DNA of 24,578 nucleotides from CAYFKJ01 sp964528595 (lineage in GTDB: Bacteria > Pseudomonadota > Alphaproteobacteria > UBA2966), in contig CAZGTM010000051.1 in the NCBI GenBank assembly GCA_964528595.1, positions 1 through 24,578 on the forward strand, written 5' to 3'. The notes under the pieces were generated by a model. That model saw only the letters and a program-made list of their open reading frames with translations. It made no database searches and was not told the origin of the DNA. This document shows positions 1-8,629 of the stretch, one piece after another (position 1 is the first letter of the stretch; every line of letters begins with the position of its first letter). A program made the position numbers and the translations under genes.

Positions 1-1146
1 TACGCCGCGGCCGTGGTGATCGGCAACATGAGCTACCAAGGTGGCCGTATTCCCAATGTCGACTTTGCCCACAACGATGCTGAAGCTTTCAAGCGGTATC
101 TAATCGATATTCTCGGTTACCGGGAAGGCAACATCATCGATCTCCGTGACGCCACCCAGGCGCAAATGATGGCGGCGTTCGGGAACCGGGAAACGCACGA
201 AGGCACGCTTTGGCAATACCTGCGGCCCGGACGCTCGGACGTCACGGTGTTCTATTCGGGCCACGGGGTGCCGGGATTGAAGGACCGGCGTGGCTATCTG
301 CTGCCGGTTGACGCCAATCCCGAAAAACCGGAAATCAACGGGTATCCGGTGGACGTCCTCTATAAAAATCTCACCAAACTAGGTGCGCGGTCAGTCACGG
401 TTTTCCTCGACGCTTGTTTCTCCGGCGAAAGCGGCGGTGGGATGCTGCTCAGCAATACCTCCGGCATTTCGATCAAGCCTAAAATGCCAGACGAGGCGAA
501 GGGCATGGTCGTCCTAACGGCGGCGCAGGGAGACCAGGTCGCCAGTTGGGATACCAAGGCGGAACATGGCTTGTTTACGGAACACCTGTTGGCGGCGATG
601 TACGGCGGTGCGGATCAGGATCCCTACGGCAACGGCGACGGCAATGTAACCGTCGACGAAGTCAAAAACTACCTGGACGACGAAATGACCTACTCGGCAC
701 GGCGTGCATACGGACGCAAACAAAACGCCAGCGTCCAGGGCGCAGGCAAAAGAATAGTAAGCGTCCTGCCCGCGGGCAGACCGCTCAGCAGGCCGGCAAT
801 CCAAAAAACCTCGCTCCAGCCTGTTCCGGCGAAAAAGCCGGCAGTGGCCGTAGCTAGCCCGGGGAAAATGGAAGGCGATTGGAAGGGCGGCGCCAATTTT
901 GATTGTCAGGACGCCCCCTCATGGTTCGACCTCGCCATGAACATCAAGGGAAATAAGATCACTGGTAGCGGTTCGTACGGAATAAATATTTCCGGAAAAG
1001 TCGAGGGCGAAACCGACATCACGGGATCGATCTTCTCAGGCCTGGGTACGGCCCGGTTCAAGGGATCTCTTTCTTCCGGCAAACTGACCGGCAATTTCAC
1101 CGATAGCGAAGGATGCAGAGGAGACTTCGAATTGGGGCGGGATTAG
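1..1146 (+). CDS. Caspase-family (peptidase C14) protein, 5' end missing
   Basis: A caspase-fold cysteine peptidase that probably acts on peptide bonds after basic or acidic residues; the substrate is unknown. The reading frame is open from the first base of the window (YAAAVVIGN, the usual first strand of the caspase p20 domain), so the true start and any signal peptide lie outside. Counting from the GTG at 13, the catalytic His84 sits in VFYSGHG and the catalytic Cys135 in FLDACFSG, both intact. An EF-hand-like loop, NGDGNVTVDE, follows at about residues 208-217 and may bind calcium, as is common in bacterial metacaspase relatives. A Pro/Ala/Lys-rich linker (about 255-285) leads to a Gly/Ser/Thr-rich C-terminal part of about 90 residues that looks all-beta and contains two Cys. 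It is convergent with the UbiD-type gene. Function beyond the peptidase fold is not inferable. Confidence 0.88.
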   Translation, partial: YAAAVVIGNMSYQGGRIPNVDFAHNDAEAFKRYLIDILGYREGNIIDLRDATQAQMMAAFGNRETHEGTLWQYLRPGRSDVTVFYSGHGVPGLKDRRGYLLPVDANPEKPEINGYPVDVLYKNLTKLGARSVTVFLDACFSGESGGGMLLSNTSGISIKPKMPDEAKGMVVLTAAQGDQVASWDTKAEHGLFTEHLLAAMYGGADQDPYGNGDGNVTVDEVKNYLDDEMTYSARRAYGRKQNASVQGAGKRIVSVLPAGRPLSRPAIQKTSLQPVPAKKPAVAVASPGKMEGDWKGGANFDCQDAPSWFDLAMNIKGNKITGSGSYGINISGKVEGETDITGSIFSGLGTARFKGSLSSGKLTGNFTDSEGCRGDFELGRD

Positions 1147-1179
1147 TTTCCGGACGGCTTGAAGGGCCAAAAGGAAAGC

Positions 1180-2490
1180 CTAGAAATAAGCCCTGAGATC
1201 AATCCTGTCCGCTCCCGGAACGCTGGTGCGTTCGAATTCGGCCTGGCGGCCCCAGGGTTTGGTGGCGTCGATACTCAGCCGCCCCCAGTGGTCCTTGTGC
1301 GGGTCGCGGTAGAAACCCGGCAGGTCGCGGACGATCGCCATGTCGCGCTGGGCGCTGGCGCGCGTCAGGCAAGCCCAATAAACATCGTTGAAATCATTGA
1401 TGTCGACGTCCTCGTCAACCACGATGCAAACCTTGCTGTAATCGGCATTGACGCCGTAGACCTCGTCGAACACCGCCTGGGCGTGGCCTTCGTACTGCTG
1501 TTCGATCTTGACCACCGTGTTCATGACGTGGGGGGCGCACGAGACGTCTAGGATGCCGGGCAGCGTGGCGCTCAGGTGCCGGTAGATCTGGGTTGCGACC
1601 GATAGCTCCAACAGCCGCATGTCCTCGGGCGAACCGCAGAGGATGCCGTGGTAGATGGCGTCCTCGCGCGCCGTGACGGCCAGCACCTCGAAGACGTGAT
1701 TATCCTCGCGCTCGACATAAAGACCCTTGAATTCGCCGAAGGGTCCCTCGGGTCGCTTGACGTTTGGCAGGATGCGGCCCTCGATCACGAACTCGGTCTC
1801 CGCGGGTACGTCGAGGTCGATGTGCCGGCATCGGCGCATGGCGTGGCGGCTGCCCTTGAGTTTGTCGGCCAGCGCCATTTCGCTTTCGTCGCGGGGGATG
1901 GACGCGACCGACGCCATCAGATGGCTGGTCGGCGCCCCGATCAGAATGGCCGCTTCGAGGGCCTCGCCCTGCCCCTCCGCGGTCAACTGGTACTGGGTGA
2001 GATCGTGGGAGGTGCCGAGGCGGATGCGCAGTTCTCCGTCATCCACGTGCATGGCGCGGTGGATCGAGAGGTTCGGCACACCGGTTTGGGGGGCCTTCGC
2101 GAGAAAGATGCCAGCCGTTATGTAGGGCCCGACATCGCGGGCCTGATAGGTGATCTGCGGCAGATCGCCCAAACTGATTTCCTCTGTATCAATCTCAACA
2201 GCCTCAGCCGGGGCCGGCTCGCGCCCTTCCGCCTCCGCCAGCATTTGTGTCCAACGGCGGCAAAAGAAACCATCATCCGCGCCAATCAGGCGGCACAATC
2301 TGGCGCGGCTGCCGAAGACGTTCGTTGCCACCGGAAAGCGCGTGCCGGCGACATTGTTGAACAGCAAGGCGCGCTCGCTTTCCTTTTGCGAGGCCTGACA
2401 GATGGCGGCCAGTTCATGCTTGCCGCTGACCTCACGGTCGATGGCGGCGACGTCGCCCCGCGCCACCAGACGGTTGAAGAATTCTCTCAC
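1180..2490 (-). CDS. UbiD-family prenylated-FMN-dependent decarboxylase
   Basis: UbiD enzymes reversibly decarboxylate aromatic or alpha,beta-unsaturated acids with prenylated FMN in the cytoplasm. The catalytic residues are visible. Asn140 and Arg145 in NLSIHR match the cofactor/metal Asn and the active-site Arg. Glu248 and Glu253 in EGPFGEF match the Glu pair of the Arg-Glu-Glu triad. The open frame extends far upstream, but that part is antisense to hyuA and shows no homology. I place the start at the GTG at 2490, preceded by AAGGGG, giving 436 residues, slightly short for the family. It is divergent from hyuA with 129 bp between starts, which suggests a shared regulatory region. No ubiX homologue, needed to make the cofactor, lies in the window. 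The substrate is unknown; a 4-hydroxybenzoate or vanillate type acid is possible but not shown. Confidence 0.88.
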   Translation of the reverse strand: MREFFNRLVARGDVAAIDREVSGKHELAAICQASQKESERALLFNNVAGTRFPVATNVFGSRARLCRLIGADDGFFCRRWTQMLAEAEGREPAPAEAVEIDTEEISLGDLPQITYQARDVGPYITAGIFLAKAPQTGVPNLSIHRAMHVDDGELRIRLGTSHDLTQYQLTAEGQGEALEAAILIGAPTSHLMASVASIPRDESEMALADKLKGSRHAMRRCRHIDLDVPAETEFVIEGRILPNVKRPEGPFGEFKGLYVEREDNHVFEVLAVTAREDAIYHGILCGSPEDMRLLELSVATQIYRHLSATLPGILDVSCAPHVMNTVVKIEQQYEGHAQAVFDEVYGVNADYSKVCIVVDEDVDINDFNDVYWACLTRASAQRDMAIVRDLPGFYRDPHKDHWGRLSIDATKPWGRQAEFERTSVPGADRIDLRAYF

Positions 2491-2619
2491 GGTGTTCCCC
2501 TTGCCCACGCGTTCACTTCCCGGCCATCTTAGGGGCAGCCCAAGCGGGGCGGCAATGCCGCTTCCCATGCCGCCGGGCAGCAAGTATCGTCGGTCGGATT
2601 TTGGCGGAGATGGAATTCG

Positions 2620-4707
2620 GTGATGGCGGGAGATAACGGGGGCGGCTGGCGCATCGGCGCCGACATCGGCGGTACGTTCACCGATGTGGTTCTCGAAGCG
2701 GGCGAAAAGCGGTTTTCCGCCAAGTTTTTGACCACACCCGAAGCGCCTGAGGAAGCCGTTTTGACCGGCATCCGCCAGGTGCTGGAGGATGCCGAGGTCG
2801 GCCCGGATCAAATCTCCCAGGTTATTCACGGCACGACGCTGGCCACCAACGCGCTGATCGAACGCAAGGGCGCGCGTGCGGCGCTGATCTCGACAGAGGG
2901 CTTTCGCGACATCCTCGAAATGGGGACGGAGAGCCGTTTCGATCATTACGATCTCAACCTGCAAAAGCCCGCGCCGCTCATTCCTCGCCACCGCCGCCTC
3001 ACTGTCCCGGAAAGGATGAGCGCCAAGGGCGAGGTGCTGATCCCACTGGATGAAGAGGTGGTTCGCGCCCGCATCGCTGAACTGCAAGATTTGGAAATCG
3101 AGAGCGTCGCTGTCGGCCTGCTGCATGCCTACGTCAATCCGGCGCATGAGCAACGCATCGGCGAAATTCTCCGGACCGAACTGCCAAGCGTAGCCGTCAG
3201 CCTCTCCAGCGAGGTGTCGCCGGAGATCCGTGAGTTCGACCGGCTCTCGACCACCGCCGCCAACGCCTACGTCATGCCGAGAGTGGCGCCCTACCTCAAC
3301 AACCTGCAGGCCCGATTGACCGAACTCGGCATTACGAGTCCCTTGTTCATGATGCTGTCGAACGGCGGCATATCGGATCTGGCGACGGCCAGCCGATTTC
3401 CCGTCCGGCTGATCGAATCCGGTCCGGCCGGCGGCGCCATCCTAGCCGGCCACATCGCCGCGCAATGCGGCCTGGACCACGTTGTCTCCTTCGACATGGG
3501 GGGCACGACCGCCAAGATCTGCCTGATCGATGACGGCGCGCCCAGCACCGCGCGCGACCTGGAGGTGGCCAGGGAGTTGCGTTTCAAAAGAGGCAGTGGC
3601 CTGCCCTTGCGCATCCCGGTCATCGAAATGGTCGAAATCGGCGCCGGCGGCGGGTCCATATCGGGCGTCAACGCCCTTGACATGATCAGCGTCGGACCCG
3701 AGAGCGCGGGCTCGGACCCCGGTCCGGCCTGCTATGACCTTGGCGGCGCTGAGCCGACCGTCACCGACGCCAACGTCATCATGGGGCGTATCAAGCCCAA
3801 CCTCTTTGCCGGCGGGCGCATGAAAATCGATGCAGCGGCGGCCGAGCGCGCCGTTGCCGAACATGTCGCCGAACCGCTGTCGCTCTCGGCCAAGATGGGC
3901 GCCGTCGGCATCATCGAGATGGTCGACGAGAACATGGCCAACGCCACGCGGGAGCACGCCATCGAACGCGGTAAAACGATCCGCGACCGCACCATGATCG
4001 CTTTCGGCGGCTGCGCGCCACTGCACGCCGCCCGCCTGGCACAAAAACTGGGGATCGAAAGCATCGTCGTGCCGACCGGCGCCGGTGTTGGCTCGGCCAT
4101 CGGTTTCCTGCGCGCGCCGATCTCGTTCGAAGTCGTGCGCAGCCGCTACCAGCATCTGGGTTCCATGGACGTCGCCATGATCAATGGCATGCTGGCCGAA
4201 ATGGCGGTGGAGGCCGCCTCCTTCGTCCGCCTCGCCGCCGGCGCCGGGGAAACGGTGGAGCGCCGCAGCGCCTTCATGCGCTTCGTCGGCCAAAACCACG
4301 AGATCGACGTTCCCCTGCCGGGCGGGGAACTGAGCTCTGGTATCGGCGAGGAACTCCGCAGCATTTTCGATGACACCTACCGCGCCCAGTTCGGGCGAAC
4401 TGTCCCCAACGTCGAGGTCGAAATCGTCAGCTGGTCGGTCTCCAGCCGCTCGCCTCAAGCGGCCGTGGAAAGGGCGGGAATTCCAACCGGCAACGCATAT
4501 GCCGGGCCGGCCGAAAGCGGCATTCTGTGGGATCCCTCCTTGGGCGAGAAAGTCGAGGCCCGGATCGTCATGAGAAAGGACTTAGCGCCCGGATCGACGT
4601 TGGCCGGCCCCGCCGTCATCGTCGAGGACGAAACATCCAGCGTTGTCCCCAGCGGATTTCAAGCTTCCATAAACGAGCTTGGATACATCATCATGGAAGC
4701 GGGGTGA
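2620..4707 (+). CDS. hyuA: Hydantoinase/oxoprolinase subunit A (HyuA family)
   Basis: ATP-dependent subunit of the HyuAB / 5-oxoprolinase / acetone-acetophenone carboxylase superfamily. The A subunit phosphorylates or activates a carbonyl, and the B subunit completes ring opening or carboxylation. The N-terminal ASKHA-type nucleotide site reads IGADIGGTFTDVV (about residues 12-24). Further family blocks are HGTTLATNALIERKG, ESGPAGG and DMGGTTAK. The length, 695 residues, is normal. GTG 2620 and ATG 2623 are adjacent; GTG is preferred because GGAGA ends nine bases upstream, but the next ATG cannot be excluded. It is followed after 10 bp by hyuB in the same direction. The named reaction (N-methylhydantoin hydrolysis) is only one of several possible in this family, so substrate is left open. 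Confidence 0.9.
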   Translation: MMAGDNGGGWRIGADIGGTFTDVVLEAGEKRFSAKFLTTPEAPEEAVLTGIRQVLEDAEVGPDQISQVIHGTTLATNALIERKGARAALISTEGFRDILEMGTESRFDHYDLNLQKPAPLIPRHRRLTVPERMSAKGEVLIPLDEEVVRARIAELQDLEIESVAVGLLHAYVNPAHEQRIGEILRTELPSVAVSLSSEVSPEIREFDRLSTTAANAYVMPRVAPYLNNLQARLTELGITSPLFMMLSNGGISDLATASRFPVRLIESGPAGGAILAGHIAAQCGLDHVVSFDMGGTTAKICLIDDGAPSTARDLEVARELRFKRGSGLPLRIPVIEMVEIGAGGGSISGVNALDMISVGPESAGSDPGPACYDLGGAEPTVTDANVIMGRIKPNLFAGGRMKIDAAAAERAVAEHVAEPLSLSAKMGAVGIIEMVDENMANATREHAIERGKTIRDRTMIAFGGCAPLHAARLAQKLGIESIVVPTGAGVGSAIGFLRAPISFEVVRSRYQHLGSMDVAMINGMLAEMAVEAASFVRLAAGAGETVERRSAFMRFVGQNHEIDVPLPGGELSSGIGEELRSIFDDTYRAQFGRTVPNVEVEIVSWSVSSRSPQAAVERAGIPTGNAYAGPAESGILWDPSLGEKVEARIVMRKDLAPGSTLAGPAVIVEDETSSVVPSGFQASINELGYIIMEAG

Positions 4708-4717
4708 GGAAACGGTC

Positions 4718-6466
4718 ATGACGGACATGCAGCAGGATTTCGAGACCATCAGCATGCAGGTGATGTGGACCCGGCTGATGGCGGTGGTCGAAGAACAGGC
4801 CAAGTCGCTCATCCGCACGGCCTTCAGTTCGACGGTGAGCGAGGCGGGCGATCTCTCGGCCGGCATCTTCGACGTCGAGGGCCGCATGGTCGCCCAGGCC
4901 CTCACGGGCACGCCGGGCCACGTCAACTCCATGGCCGAGGGGGTGAAGCATTTCCTGGCGAAAATTCCCGCCGACACTATGTGCGAGGGCGATCACTACA
5001 TCACCAACGACCCCTGGCTTACCTCCGGACACCTGCACGATGTCACGGTCGTCACGCCGGCCTTCCGCCGGGGCGAACTGATCGGCCTTTTCGCCTGCTG
5101 CTGCCACCAGGTGGATATCGGCGGACTTGGTCAGTGCCCGGACGGCAAATCGGTCTTCGAGGAAGGCCTCTACATTCCCATCATGTATCTGGCCCGCCTG
5201 GGCGAGATCAACGGCGACCTGATCGAGTTGGTCCGGGCCAACGTGCGCAGCCCCCATCAGGTGGAGGGCGACATCATGTCCTACATGGCCTCCAACGAAG
5301 CGGGCGGGCGTTTCCTCAACCAAATGCTGGACGAATTTCCAGATGCCTCCTTCCGGGATCTGGCGACATTCATCATCGAACGCTCGAGGAAGGCCGTGGT
5401 GGAGTTGATCGGCAAACTGCCCAACGGTATCCACCACAACACCATCACCACCGACGGCGTTGACGAGCCGGTGACGCTCAAGGCCGCCGTGGAGATCAGG
5501 GACGAGGAAATTCACGTCGACTTCGCCGGCAGCGCACCGGCCAGCAAATTCGGCATTAACCTCGTGATGAATTACACCGTGGCCTACAGCGCCTTCGGCA
5601 TCCGCGCCGCCGTGGCGCCCGACATTCCCAACAACGCCGGATCGCTGGAGCCCATCGTCATATCGGCGCCGGAGGGTTCGATCCTCAACGTGCAGCGGCC
5701 GGCGCCTGTCAGTGCCCGGCACATCATCGGTCAGTCCCTGCCCGATCTGGTTCTGGGCTGTCTGGCCGACGTGCCGGGCATCCAGGTACCGGCGGAAGGC
5801 GCCTCCAGCCTGTGGGGCATTCAGATGCGCGGTGGTCCGGAGGTTTCGGGCGGCGTCGATCACATGGCCAACCGCGAGCCGCCGGAGCCTTATGACATCC
5901 TCTTTTTCAACAGCGGCGGTACCGGCGCGCGGGCGAGGCTGGACGGCCTGTCGGCCACGGGTTTCCCCAGCGGCGTGCGGGCCCTGCCGGTGGAGGCCAT
6001 CGAGAACGCCGTCCCCATCGTGATCTGGCGCAAGGAACTGCGACCCGGTTCGGGCGGCGCAGGCAGGTTCCGGGGCGGCATGGGCCAGACCGTGGAGGTG
6101 GGCTCAGTCGATGACTCCCCCTTCGCCGTTTTCGCCATGTTCGACCGCGTCGACAACCCGGCACGCGGCCGGGCCGAAGGCGGCAGTGGCGCCGCCGGCA
6201 CCGTGGGGACTCGCCAGGGCAAGAAGCTGAAATCGAAGGGTAAGCAGGTGGTCGGGGGTGATGACCGCCTGATCGTCGAAATCCCCGGCGGCGGCGGCTG
6301 GGGGCCGGCGTTCGAGCGTAACCCCCAATCCGTATTGGCCGATGTTGTGGCCGGTCTGATCAGCCTGGATATCGCCCGGCGGGACTATGGGGTCGTTATT
6401 GGTAATGACAGCGCTGTTGATCTCAATTCGACCAACGACGAACGAAAGAGCCGAAGGACGAATTAA
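4718..6466 (+). CDS. hyuB: Hydantoinase/oxoprolinase subunit B (HyuB family)
   Basis: The B subunit partner of HyuA, about 582 residues and typical in length. Family signatures include the N-terminal block around SLIRTAFSSTVSEAGDLSAGIFD, the central ITNDPWLTSGHLHDVTVV segment, whose His and Asp residues fit a metal or carboxylate site in the family, and a C-terminal glycine-rich tail ending near IVEIPGGGGWG. The frame is open from an upstream ATG at 4679 that overlaps hyuA. I choose ATG 4718 because GAGGA lies seven bases before it and because the family begins with a similar DFETISMQVMW sequence. The two genes are translationally close and surely co-transcribed. Two hairpin repeats lie just downstream and could end or stabilise the transcript. 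The reaction is inferred only at family level. Confidence 0.9.
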   Translation: MTDMQQDFETISMQVMWTRLMAVVEEQAKSLIRTAFSSTVSEAGDLSAGIFDVEGRMVAQALTGTPGHVNSMAEGVKHFLAKIPADTMCEGDHYITNDPWLTSGHLHDVTVVTPAFRRGELIGLFACCCHQVDIGGLGQCPDGKSVFEEGLYIPIMYLARLGEINGDLIELVRANVRSPHQVEGDIMSYMASNEAGGRFLNQMLDEFPDASFRDLATFIIERSRKAVVELIGKLPNGIHHNTITTDGVDEPVTLKAAVEIRDEEIHVDFAGSAPASKFGINLVMNYTVAYSAFGIRAAVAPDIPNNAGSLEPIVISAPEGSILNVQRPAPVSARHIIGQSLPDLVLGCLADVPGIQVPAEGASSLWGIQMRGGPEVSGGVDHMANREPPEPYDILFFNSGGTGARARLDGLSATGFPSGVRALPVEAIENAVPIVIWRKELRPGSGGAGRFRGGMGQTVEVGSVDDSPFAVFAMFDRVDNPARGRAEGGSGAAGTVGTRQGKKLKSKGKQVVGGDDRLIVEIPGGGGWGPAFERNPQSVLADVVAGLISLDIARRDYGVVIGNDSAVDLNSTNDERKSRRTN

Positions 6467-6473
6467 ATTCTCA

Positions 6474-6500
6474 CGTCATTCCGGCGAAAGCCGGAATCCA
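6474..6500. repeat. Small dispersed palindromic repeat, first half
   Basis: A perfect 8-bp stem, ATTCCGGC and GCCGGAAT, encloses a GAAA loop (6478-6497), with flanks GTC on the left and CCA on the right. Sequences of this form (translated HSGESRNP) are well known as dispersed repeats in alphaproteobacterial and other proteobacterial intergenic regions. It lies eight bases after the hyuB stop and may act as a weak terminator or mRNA 3' stabiliser. Confidence 0.75.
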
Positions 6501-6533
6501 ATTTTTCATTTTGTTATTGCGACAACCACCGAA

Positions 6534-6560
6534 TGGACCCCGGATCAAGTCCGGGGTGAC
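6534..6560. repeat. Small dispersed palindromic repeat, second half
   Basis: A perfect 8-bp stem, ACCCCGGA and TCCGGGGT, encloses a five-base TCAAG loop (6537-6557), flanked by TGG on the left and GAC on the right. It translates to the familiar WTPDQVRGD string that appears in spurious ORFs of many alphaproteobacteria. With the element at 6474-6500 it forms a composite whose outer ends GTCA and TGAC are inverted. The composite sits between the convergent hyuB and peroxiredoxin genes. Confidence 0.75.
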
Positions 6561-6594
6561 GGTGGATTTTGCGGTTAACGCAACGGAATCGCCG

Positions 6595-7239
6595 TCAAAG
6601 CTCCTTGGTCGTGAAGTACCAGTCGACGCAGTCGCTGCCTTCGGAGACGCGGGCCTCGGCCTCGATCGCGGTGGTCGGAGGCGGCACGATGACGTTGTCG
6701 CCGGGTTGCCAGCCCTCCGGCGTTGCCACCGAATGTTCGTCGCTGGTCTGCAAGGCGGCCAGCAAGCGCAGCAGCTCGTCGATGGAGCGGCCGTTGGTCA
6801 TCGGGTAATAGATCATCGCCCGGACGATGCCCTCGGGGTCGATGATGAAGGTGGCGCGCACCGTCGAGGTATCGCTGGCGCCGGGCTGGATCATGCCGTA
6901 GGCGTTCGAAACCTGCATGGCGACATCGTCGATAATGGGAAACGGGATATCGACGCCAAATTTTTCCTTGATGTTGCGCACCCAGGCGAGGTGCGAAAAC
7001 ATGCTGTCCACCGCAAGTCCGAGAAGCTCGCAGTTCAATGCGGCGAACTTGTCGTAGGACTTAGCGAAGGCGATGAATTCCGTCGTGCAGACCGGCGTGA
7101 AATCCGCCGGGTGGGAAAACAGGATCAGCCAGCGTCCCTTGAAATCGCCCAACGACACGTCGCCGTGCGTGGACTTGGCCTCGAAACCGGGCGCCGGCTC
7201 GTTGATACCGGGCATCTTTCTGTTCCAGACGTCTTCCAT
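6595..7239 (-). CDS. 1-Cys peroxiredoxin (Prx6/AhpC-TSA family)
   Basis: A cytoplasmic thiol peroxidase that reduces hydrogen peroxide and alkyl hydroperoxides. The peroxidatic Cys51 is in HPADFTPVCTTE, the classic Prx6-type active site with the preceding His43 and Thr48. The C-terminal arm typical of Prx6 is present (GDNVIVPPP), and total length is 214 residues, as expected. A second Cys204 near the C terminus (SDCVDWYF) resembles the C-terminal Cys of archaeal Prx6 proteins and could form a disulfide. The start ATG has a strong AGGAGG ribosome-binding site five bases upstream. It follows the thioesterase gene in the same direction after 58 bp and may be co-transcribed or have its own promoter; I see no clear one. 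It is convergent with hyuB. Confidence 0.93.
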   Translation of the reverse strand: MEDVWNRKMPGINEPAPGFEAKSTHGDVSLGDFKGRWLILFSHPADFTPVCTTEFIAFAKSYDKFAALNCELLGLAVDSMFSHLAWVRNIKEKFGVDIPFPIIDDVAMQVSNAYGMIQPGASDTSTVRATFIIDPEGIVRAMIYYPMTNGRSIDELLRLLAALQTSDEHSVATPEGWQPGDNVIVPPPTTAIEAEARVSEGSDCVDWYFTTKEL

Positions 7240-7297
7240 GGTACCCTCCTAACCAAATTCCTCGTTTCGCGACATGACTTTTATCAAGCCTGTCGCC

Positions 7298-7714
7298 CTA
7301 GTCCTCGAACTTCGCCATCACCTCCGGCGGGATCGTGCCCGCCTTCAGGCCTTCGGGATTATTGGGATCGCGCAGGGCCCAGACCCGGACCTCGCGGCCT
7401 TCGACGACAACTTCGCCCTTGTTCTTGACGATATGTTCGACCACGAACACCTTGCCGCGCCATTCGCTGATGCAGCTTTCGATGACGATGGTATCGCCGA
7501 ACCGGCTGGGCCCCTTGAACTGCGCCGAGGCGTCGACCAGCGGCAGGCCGGCCATGTGGTACTTGGCCCACATGCTGGGCCAGTCGAGACCGCGCTCGCG
7601 GAAGATCCGTTCGGTCGCCCGGTCGAACCAGTCGTAATAGCGGGGATAAAAGACGATGCGGGCGGGATCGCAGTCCGAAAAATCGACGACGAATTCGTAA
7701 GCGGATGGGGTCAT
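7298..7714 (-). CDS. 4-hydroxybenzoyl-CoA-thioesterase-like hotdog protein
   Basis: A hotdog-fold acyl-CoA thioesterase of 138 residues. The segment DCDPARIVFYPRYYDWFD (residues 14-31) matches the Pseudomonas 4-hydroxybenzoyl-CoA thioesterase active-site helix, where the Asp of DPAG is catalytic; Asp16 is the equivalent here. The Gly that normally follows Ala is Arg. The predicted job is to hydrolyse an aromatic or short acyl-CoA in the cytoplasm, perhaps relieving CoA sequestration by the neighbouring pathway. Ribosome-binding sequence before the ATG is weak. It lies 138 bp downstream of the enoyl-CoA hydratase gene in the same direction. Substrate is inferred from family resemblance only. 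Confidence 0.85.
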   Translation of the reverse strand: MTPSAYEFVVDFSDCDPARIVFYPRYYDWFDRATERIFRERGLDWPSMWAKYHMAGLPLVDASAQFKGPSRFGDTIVIESCISEWRGKVFVVEHIVKNKGEVVVEGREVRVWALRDPNNPEGLKAGTIPPEVMAKFED

Positions 7715-7852
7715 TGTGCGCGGGTGGTAATGTTGTCTTGAAAACCGTTGAAATGGCCAGATTAGGCAAATGCGATAACGCGCATAAAGACATGCCGGAC
7801 CTCATCTGTCCATGCCGGGATCAATGAATTCCAATTCGCAGTTTTGCCCCGT

Positions 7853-8611
7853 TTATTTGTTCCCCGCCAGAAACGCCTTCACCATGGCTTGGGTTTCGGG
7901 GTGGGCAAAGAGCTTGCCAGTGCCGTCAACTTCCACCTCGAAGCCGTCGGCATCGGGCTCCAGGGCGGCTTCGATGCATAACTTGCTGTATTTCACCGCT
8001 TCCCTGGGGATGGCCGAGATCCGCGCCACCTGATCGGCTGCGAAAGTCGCCAGATCGTCAGCGGTCACCGCCCACTGCACGACGCCCAGTTCGGCGGCAA
8101 CCTCCCCAGTTATCGTTTCTCCGCCGAGGATCAGCCGGCGCGAGACGGCGTCGCCGCAAAGACGGGTGAGACGTTGCGTCCCGCCGGCGCCCGGCAGCAA
8201 TCCCAGTTGGGCCTCCGGCAGGCCCAGTTTGGCCCCGTTGGCGGCAACCCTGAGATCGCACGAAAGGGCAAGTTCAAGACCGCCGCCCATGGCGGCACCG
8301 CCGATCTCGGCAATGCTGACGACGGGCATCGCTTCGACCCGGGCATACACTGCTTGCAGGCGGCGCACGAAGGCCACCATCAGTTTTCGGCCCTCCTCCG
8401 TCTCGAACCGGGAACTCATCAACGACAGATCGGCGCCGGCGCAGAAGGTGCGTTCGCTGCTACGGAAGTGCAGAACGGATAAATCCGGGCGGCCGTCGAT
8501 GTCGTCCAGAATCTCGCCGAGACGGTCGATCCATTCCTCGTTGATCGCGTTTACCGGCGCACGGTAGAGCGTTGCCGTGGCTACGCCGCCTTCTATTTCC
8601 AGGTTTATCAC
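7853..8611 (-). CDS. Enoyl-CoA hydratase/isomerase family protein
   Basis: A crotonase-fold enzyme of 252 residues that probably hydrates an alpha,beta-unsaturated acyl-CoA. The oxyanion-hole segment FCAGADL (56-62) and the second one GGAAMGGGLELAL are present. Both catalytic glutamates of true hydratases are conserved: Glu113 in GGGLEL and Glu133 in LPEAQLGLLPGAGGTQRL. The start codon is GTG with GGAAGGA about nine bases upstream. It begins 18 bp after the end of the BadH-like SDR gene, so the two are almost certainly one transcript. Together they would perform the hydration and hydroxyl-oxidation steps of a beta-oxidation-like sequence. It is diverged from BadK and I do not assign that name. 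Confidence 0.9.
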   Translation of the reverse strand: MINLEIEGGVATATLYRAPVNAINEEWIDRLGEILDDIDGRPDLSVLHFRSSERTFCAGADLSLMSSRFETEEGRKLMVAFVRRLQAVYARVEAMPVVSIAEIGGAAMGGGLELALSCDLRVAANGAKLGLPEAQLGLLPGAGGTQRLTRLCGDAVSRRLILGGETITGEVAAELGVVQWAVTADDLATFAADQVARISAIPREAVKYSKLCIEAALEPDADGFEVEVDGTGKLFAHPETQAMVKAFLAGNK

Positions 8612-8629
8612 GGTGACCGTTCCTTCCGC

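Noticed and set aside
2491..3153. N-terminal extension of the UbiD-type frame
   Set aside because: It is antisense to hyuA, has no UbiD similarity, and a GTG with a good ribosome-binding site at 2490 starts exactly where the family begins.
3442..4458. A 338-codon minus-strand open frame inside hyuA
   Set aside because: Antisense shadow of hyuA with Asp/His/Gly/Ala-rich sequence and no domain.
4691..5863. A 390-codon minus-strand open frame inside hyuB
   Set aside because: Antisense shadow of hyuB with the same skewed composition and no domain.
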